Source of the DNA: T3SED10-260 sp035363255
GTDB lineage: Bacteria; Caldisericota; Caldisericia; UBA6126
Assembly (NCBI GenBank): GCA_035363255.1
Contig: DAOSES010000011.1
Span: forward strand, 1 to 64,000
DNA: 64,000 nucleotides
Direction: 5' to 3'
Shown here: piece after piece, positions 60,027-64,000 of the stretch
Layout: every line of letters begins with the position of its first letter
Position numbering within the stretch: the stretch's first letter is position 1
Notes under the pieces: generated by a model
The model's input: only the letters and a program-made list of their open reading frames with translations
Told to the model about the DNA's origin: nothing
Databases searched by the model: none
Program-made: the position numbers and the translations under genes

Positions 60027-63000
60027 ATGAAAACTAAAACAGTATTGATTTTACTTTGTGTCTTTTGTTTAATTCTTCCCCACAATATTGCTCTTACCAT
60101 AGCTTTCCCCAAAGCTCCAAGCAATGCTGACAGAAAGATAATATTTTTTCAAAACCAAGCACAAACTCAGCATTTCAGAGCTATGGTGGAAAAGATCTAT
60201 GAAACTTCCATAGACCAGGTTCAAATACAAATGTTTGATCGCTTAAACTCAATGGCTCTCCCAATGAGTTCAGAAATCCAGGAACTCATATTCCGACATT
60301 TTAATCAAGCTCAAATTATTGATGATATTCAGGTAAAATCCTATCCTATCAGGGATTTATCTTATCAGCCCCCCTTGAGCAAGCAAAATTGGAATCTTGA
60401 ACTCACAGGAGCGCCTCAACTGTGGGAAAAGGGAATCAAGGGTAAGGGAGTTAAGATCTTTGTTCTGGATACTGGAATAGATGCCAGTCACGAAGCTTTT
60501 AAAGACCGAGTCGTTAATTTTGCGGAGTTTTCGCAGTATGGTGGAATCTACCGTGACGATCCCAAAAATGCTACTGATTCGGACAATCATGGTACGCACG
60601 TTGCAGGAATTGCTGCTGGAGCAAGCTCGGACCAAGCGATTGGTATGGCTCCGGAAGCCTTGTTGGGAGCTGGTATAGTAATTCCTCGTGGTTCCGGTAC
60701 TTTGTCTCAAATCATGGCGGGTTTGGAGTGGTCGCTTGATCCCGATGGGAATCCTGCAACAAATGATCAACCTCAGATTGTTAATTTGTCACTAGGTATT
60801 CCAGGTTACATTAAAATTTGGTCGGGAATCTTCAAACAACTTTTAGCAAACAATATCTTTCCCGTGGCAGCCATTGGAAACGATGGTGACGGGATTTGTG
60901 GAAGCCCTGGAAGTACTCCCAATGTGTTTAGTGTCGGTGCTTTTGATATGCAAAAAAAACCCGCTTGGTTTTCTTGTGGTTCGGAAGGTTTGATATGGGA
61001 AGACGAGTTGTTAAACAAGAAGATGTTTGTAAAACCTGAAGTCTCAGCTCCTGGGGTGGACATATATTCCACGGTTCCAGGAAATCGCTATGCTTCAATG
61101 AGCGGGACCTCTATGGCAAGCCCTCATGTGGCTGGTGCAGCAGCTTTGTTGATGCAAGCTTTCCCAAGTGCCAATGCTTTGGATATCTGGCATTTTTTAA
61201 TCTTAGGCTCAGACGATCAGGGCGTAAAAGGACCTGATAGTCGCTTTGGGCATGGAGCCATCAATCTTCTTCAGAGCTATCATCTGATGGAAAGCAGTTC
61301 GTTACTCCATGGAAAAGTCATGGGTGATTTTCAGCACTGCAACATCATCAACCGAAGCACTAATTTGCCTCTATATATCAATCCTCAGGGAGAATACTCA
61401 AGCTTTTTACTCGAAGGAGCTTATACATTTGATATTTACTTTCGCAATCAACTGATACGATCGATGAATATTGACTTGCAGAGTTCTGAAAAGCAGGTAG
61501 ATTTTATCCTGCCTCAATCCGAAGTATTTCTGTTTCAGGGAGTTGTAAAAAACGATTCTGCTCAAGCTTTACCCTCGGTATTAAAAAGTGGAAATCAAGA
61601 ATGGAAAACTGATCAAGAGGGTCGCTTTCAGCTTTGGACCAATGCTTATGAAGTAGTGACAATACGTAGTCCGGGATATGTAGAGCAGACTATCCTTCCT
61701 GGAGCTGGTTCGGGGTATTTGAATATTCGCTTAAAAAAAGCCGATCTCCTGTTAATAGAAGGCTTTTCAAACTACCTCACCTCCGTTAATCCTCCCAGAA
61801 TACCCAAACGATATTTGTTTGAAAGCTTTGACAAACTACACATCAACACTGCATATATTAATGCTGAGATGGAAAGCTTTACTTTTGATGATATCCAGGC
61901 TTATCCCATGATTTATTACTATTGTGAAAGTGGTGGCTTAAGTTTGACTGAGCAGGAGATATTTAAAAAATATCTTGATCAGGGGGGACGCATCATATTT
62001 TCTGGTAGAATGCTCTTGTCACTGGAAGGTTTTCAGCGTCAAACTTTTCTATCTACTTTATTTAAAGTGAGTACTCGTGAATTTCTTGTTTTTCCTTCAG
62101 TAAAGGGGGTTGAGGATCTTCCCGATACCGCTTCACTGAAGTTTTCTTTGTCTGGAGATTTAGGAGCTAACAACCAAGAAACCTGCGATATCATATCCAC
62201 CCTGGGTGACAATGACTTTGTTGAACCTTTCTTGAAGTTTGCCGAAACTAGCGGAAGAAGATATGCTGGAATGCGAAGAGCTGATGGTTTTTCCAAAGCA
62301 GTCTTGCTTAGTTTTGGCTTGGAAGGAATTGGCTCTTCAAATGATCGTACGATGCTTCTCCAAAATCTACTTTCATGGATGCAGAATTCATCTTCATTCC
62401 ATGCAGATTTACCTGACGATTCCTCTTATTATTTCACCATCACTGACGAAGAAAACAAAAGCAAAGAAATTGAGATAATTGATGGGAAAATCAGGCTCAA
62501 CAATCTAAAACCAAAAAACTATACTTTTCACCTCGAGGGTTTTGGAATCAAATCTCAGCGCATGATGATAGATTTTTCCAACTATCAGTTCTACTATATG
62601 AAAATAATTCCTGAACCAGCAATAAAACATACCATCAATTTCATATTTAAAGGAGCTATGGAACAAGAAGCACTATATCAAGTGCGTTATAAATCCAAAC
62701 TATTGTTTTCTGAGACTATACCCCTCCAAAAAGCCTTAACTCTAAAACTTCCTCCTGGTCAATACCAGCTTTATGTAACTGCAAAAAATATGATTCCAAT
62801 TCAAACCAATTTTATGGTAAAAGATACCGATTTGGTGTTTGAAGAAGAAGTTAAAGAAAATCTAAAAAAGATACTAATCATTGATGATAGCAAATTGGGA
62901 GTTTACTTTAGAGACAACAACAAGATTCAAGAAGAATACACCAAGCAACTTCAAAACAGGAAAATCTTTTTTGAGCTTCGAAACGTATTGACTGAAGGCT

Positions 63001-63503
63001 TCCCTTCCTATATTGAGCTGATTCCTTACGAATTGATCATCTATATCTCTGGTTACAACCCCTGGGCTATGGGAGATGAAAAAATCTTTGATAGTCTTGG
63101 TCAATATCTTGATCAGCATGGTTCTATCGTCTTCTTTGGAAATGGAGCGATGCAAATCCTGAGAGACAAACCCTTTCTGCAAGATTATGCTGGAGCAACA
63201 ATCAGCACCAGCAATACCCGAGAGAGAACTATTTACTCCTCAGCTAATCCCTGGTTTTCAAACATTCAATTAGATATTTATGTTGCTTACAACGAGGGTC
63301 TGCCTCGATTTCCAGCTTTTGAACTGCAATCTGATTCCGCGCAAGCCCTGTTTCACTATATCAACAGCAACAAAGTAAATTCTCTGGTATATCGCGATAA
63401 GTCTCATACCTGCGCAGTTTTCCCCTTTGGTCTTGAAAATATCATTCTTCCTGCTGTTAAAGATGAGCTAATGAAAGGAGTGTTAAAAATTTTTGAACAA
63501 TAA
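60027..63503 (+). CDS. Large secreted subtilisin-like (S8) protease with extra C-terminal domains
   Basis: 1158 residues, signal peptide ~1-27, propeptide-like region to ~115. Catalytic triad: Asp148 in FVLDTGIDASHEAF, His ~191 in DNHGTHVAGIAAG, Ser362 in MSGTSMASPHVAGAAA. After the catalytic domain (~115-410) come carboxypeptidase-regulatory-like beta-sandwiches (QSEVFLFQGVVKND) and two Rossmann-like domains that look alike (LLLIEGFSNYLTS at ~575 with FKKYLDQGGRIIFSGRML, and ILIIDDSKLGVYF at ~950 with LGQYLDQHGSIVFFGNGA). The latter resemble glutamine-amidotransferase-like folds used as accessory modules. Ribosome-binding site AAGGAAG. Probably degrades external protein. Confidence 0.85.
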   Translation: MKTKTVLILLCVFCLILPHNIALTIAFPKAPSNADRKIIFFQNQAQTQHFRAMVEKIYETSIDQVQIQMFDRLNSMALPMSSEIQELIFRHFNQAQIIDDIQVKSYPIRDLSYQPPLSKQNWNLELTGAPQLWEKGIKGKGVKIFVLDTGIDASHEAFKDRVVNFAEFSQYGGIYRDDPKNATDSDNHGTHVAGIAAGASSDQAIGMAPEALLGAGIVIPRGSGTLSQIMAGLEWSLDPDGNPATNDQPQIVNLSLGIPGYIKIWSGIFKQLLANNIFPVAAIGNDGDGICGSPGSTPNVFSVGAFDMQKKPAWFSCGSEGLIWEDELLNKKMFVKPEVSAPGVDIYSTVPGNRYASMSGTSMASPHVAGAAALLMQAFPSANALDIWHFLILGSDDQGVKGPDSRFGHGAINLLQSYHLMESSSLLHGKVMGDFQHCNIINRSTNLPLYINPQGEYSSFLLEGAYTFDIYFRNQLIRSMNIDLQSSEKQVDFILPQSEVFLFQGVVKNDSAQALPSVLKSGNQEWKTDQEGRFQLWTNAYEVVTIRSPGYVEQTILPGAGSGYLNIRLKKADLLLIEGFSNYLTSVNPPRIPKRYLFESFDKLHINTAYINAEMESFTFDDIQAYPMIYYYCESGGLSLTEQEIFKKYLDQGGRIIFSGRMLLSLEGFQRQTFLSTLFKVSTREFLVFPSVKGVEDLPDTASLKFSLSGDLGANNQETCDIISTLGDNDFVEPFLKFAETSGRRYAGMRRADGFSKAVLLSFGLEGIGSSNDRTMLLQNLLSWMQNSSSFHADLPDDSSYYFTITDEENKSKEIEIIDGKIRLNNLKPKNYTFHLEGFGIKSQRMMIDFSNYQFYYMKIIPEPAIKHTINFIFKGAMEQEALYQVRYKSKLLFSETIPLQKALTLKLPPGQYQLYVTAKNMIPIQTNFMVKDTDLVFEEEVKENLKKILIIDDSKLGVYFRDNNKIQEEYTKQLQNRKIFFELRNVLTEGFPSYIELIPYELIIYISGYNPWAMGDEKIFDSLGQYLDQHGSIVFFGNGAMQILRDKPFLQDYAGATISTSNTRERTIYSSANPWFSNIQLDIYVAYNEGLPRFPAFELQSDSAQALFHYINSNKVNSLVYRDKSHTCAVFPFGLENIILPAVKDELMKGVLKIFEQ

Positions 63504-63879
63504 AACAGATGCTCAAATCAGTTTTGATCAATCTTATGACGAGGTGTTTGAAAAAGGAGTACTGGAGGCATTAACCTTGCTACCAGATAATTTTCAACAA
63601 CAATTACATAATGTGAGTATTGTGATTGAAGATCATCAACCCCCAGAGATGAACTCATTTCTACTTGGTTTATATCACGGAGTTCCTCAGCCATATAAAG
63701 GTCCGCACTATACCTTTATTCTTCCTGATAAAATTTCCTTGTATAAACACAACATCTACCATATTTCAGAAATGAGGCAAATTCCGCTCAATCGAGTAAT
63801 CGCGGAAGTCCTATACCACGAAATTGGACACTATTTTGGTCTGTCTGAAGAGGAACTGGATCATTTCCGCTCGTTTTAG
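63493..63879 (+). CDS. Small zinc metallopeptidase of the MMP-like (DUF1025) family
   Basis: 128 residues from a TTG at 63493 overlapping the protease by 11 bases; AAAGGAG lies 11 bases upstream. VSIVIEDHQPPE, FLLGLYHGVPQPY, and the zinc motif EVLYHEIGHYFGLSEEELD (HExGHxxG). This matches a small widespread bacterial family with unclear role (zincin fold). Coupling to the protease suggests an accessory peptidase, but the family often stands alone. The stop is 37 bases before the end of a convergent gene. Confidence 0.85.
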   Translation: MNNKTDAQISFDQSYDEVFEKGVLEALTLLPDNFQQQLHNVSIVIEDHQPPEMNSFLLGLYHGVPQPYKGPHYTFILPDKISLYKHNIYHISEMRQIPLNRVIAEVLYHEIGHYFGLSEEELDHFRSF

Positions 63880-63916
63880 GAGATGAAGACCTTTATCCCC
63901 TGGGAAAGTGCTGGTC

Positions 63917-64000
63917 TCATTTGCAAGAATAGTTGACTTCTTTATGTTTTAATTGAAATTGGAAGTTTCCATCAAGAAAATCAACCAAGATGGTGTCTTT
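63917..64000 (-). CDS. C-terminal end of an unidentified minus-strand gene (cut by window edge)
   Basis: Twenty-seven codons are open on the minus strand from the right edge to a TGA at 63917-63919. The visible end (DTILVDFLDGNFQFQLKH) has the D-G-x-F-x-F shape seen at the ends of several ATPases such as ClpC, but this is too short to assign. Supported only by an open frame at the edge of a dense genome. Confidence 0.3.
   Translation of the reverse strand, partial: KDTILVDFLDGNFQFQLKHKEVNYSCK

Noticed and set aside
60357..60770. A 137-codon minus-strand frame inside the S8 protease
   Set aside because: It lies opposite the conserved catalytic domain of the protease and has no domain of its own.
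1..64000. CRISPR arrays, insertion sequences, prophage or integrase genes
   Set aside because: No regularly spaced direct repeats, transposase, integrase or phage structural motifs were seen; the Rhs relic is the only sign of accessory DNA.

Overview
The window is a densely packed, AT-rich bacterial chromosome segment with no gene-free stretch above 300 bases (the longest gaps are 3597-3850 and 45757-45952). It holds about 60 protein genes and three tRNA genes, and almost no mobile DNA. Gene content points to a strictly anaerobic, fermentative bacterium. The evidence is an HdrABC-FlxABCD electron-bifurcation operon, butyrate kinase, carbamate kinase, formate-THF ligase, a threonine-to-glycine pathway, and no respiratory oxidase. 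Several local orders resemble Firmicutes: rapZ-yvcK, PASTA-rpe-thiN, zinc-ribbon/RNase H, rho-prfA-prmC, and copper-amine-oxidase-N surface proteins. This fits a Clostridia-like lineage or a neighbouring candidate phylum; the sequence alone does not settle it.

Layout. 1-3690: remains of a surface/polymorphic-toxin locus, with a beta-propeller fragment, an orphan Rhs tip carrying a lytic-transglycosylase-like domain broken by a frameshift, and a PQQ-type propeller protein; two copies of a palindromic element lie here. 3851-5794: a NapH-like membrane ferredoxin and a membrane protein. 5803-9790 (minus): ndk-rapZ-yvcK and butyrate kinase. 9870-11718 (minus): HEAT-repeat protein and mnmA. 11741-21648 (minus): one long colinear run, rpiB-glyA-lemA-htpX-hdrCBA-flxDCBA, closed by a strong terminator. 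22161-28391: purF, rlmH, a nucleoside phosphorylase, and priA-def-fmt, with a PriA that has lost its helicase motifs. 28471-31689: a secreted cohesin-like/CAO-N protein, an orphan tRNA-Ile/tRNA-Ala pair, and two unknown membrane-anchored proteins.

31781-36653: tdh-kbl (threonine to glycine plus acetyl-CoA), then an orphan PASTA protein, rpe, thiN and a transaldolase. 36669-41634: clpB behind a hairpin that covers its ribosome-binding site, then five overlapping genes (two PspC proteins, a LiaF/DUF4097-like protein, a small ECF sigma factor, a small membrane protein) that look like an envelope-stress module. 41621-45756 (minus): fabD, an HD hydrolase, tgt and a DASS-type anion transporter. 45953-53049 (plus): tRNA-Met, zinc-ribbon protein, RNase H, rho, prfA, prmC, plsY, tsaC, rodA. 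53092-63879 (plus): a 977-residue surface protein, a polysaccharide deacetylase split at a C8 tract, carbamate kinase, a divergent formate-THF ligase, a 1158-residue subtilisin-like protease and a small zincin.

Together, threonine dehydrogenase/ligase, glyA, formate-THF ligase, carbamate kinase, butyrate kinase and Hdr-Flx suggest amino-acid fermentation with substrate-level ATP formation and flavin-based redox balancing (inference). The least explained parts are the PspC/LiaF/ECF module, the degenerate PriA, the clpB hairpin, the divergent formate-THF ligase, the kinase-less PASTA gene in a PrkC-type neighbourhood, and the orphan Rhs tip.
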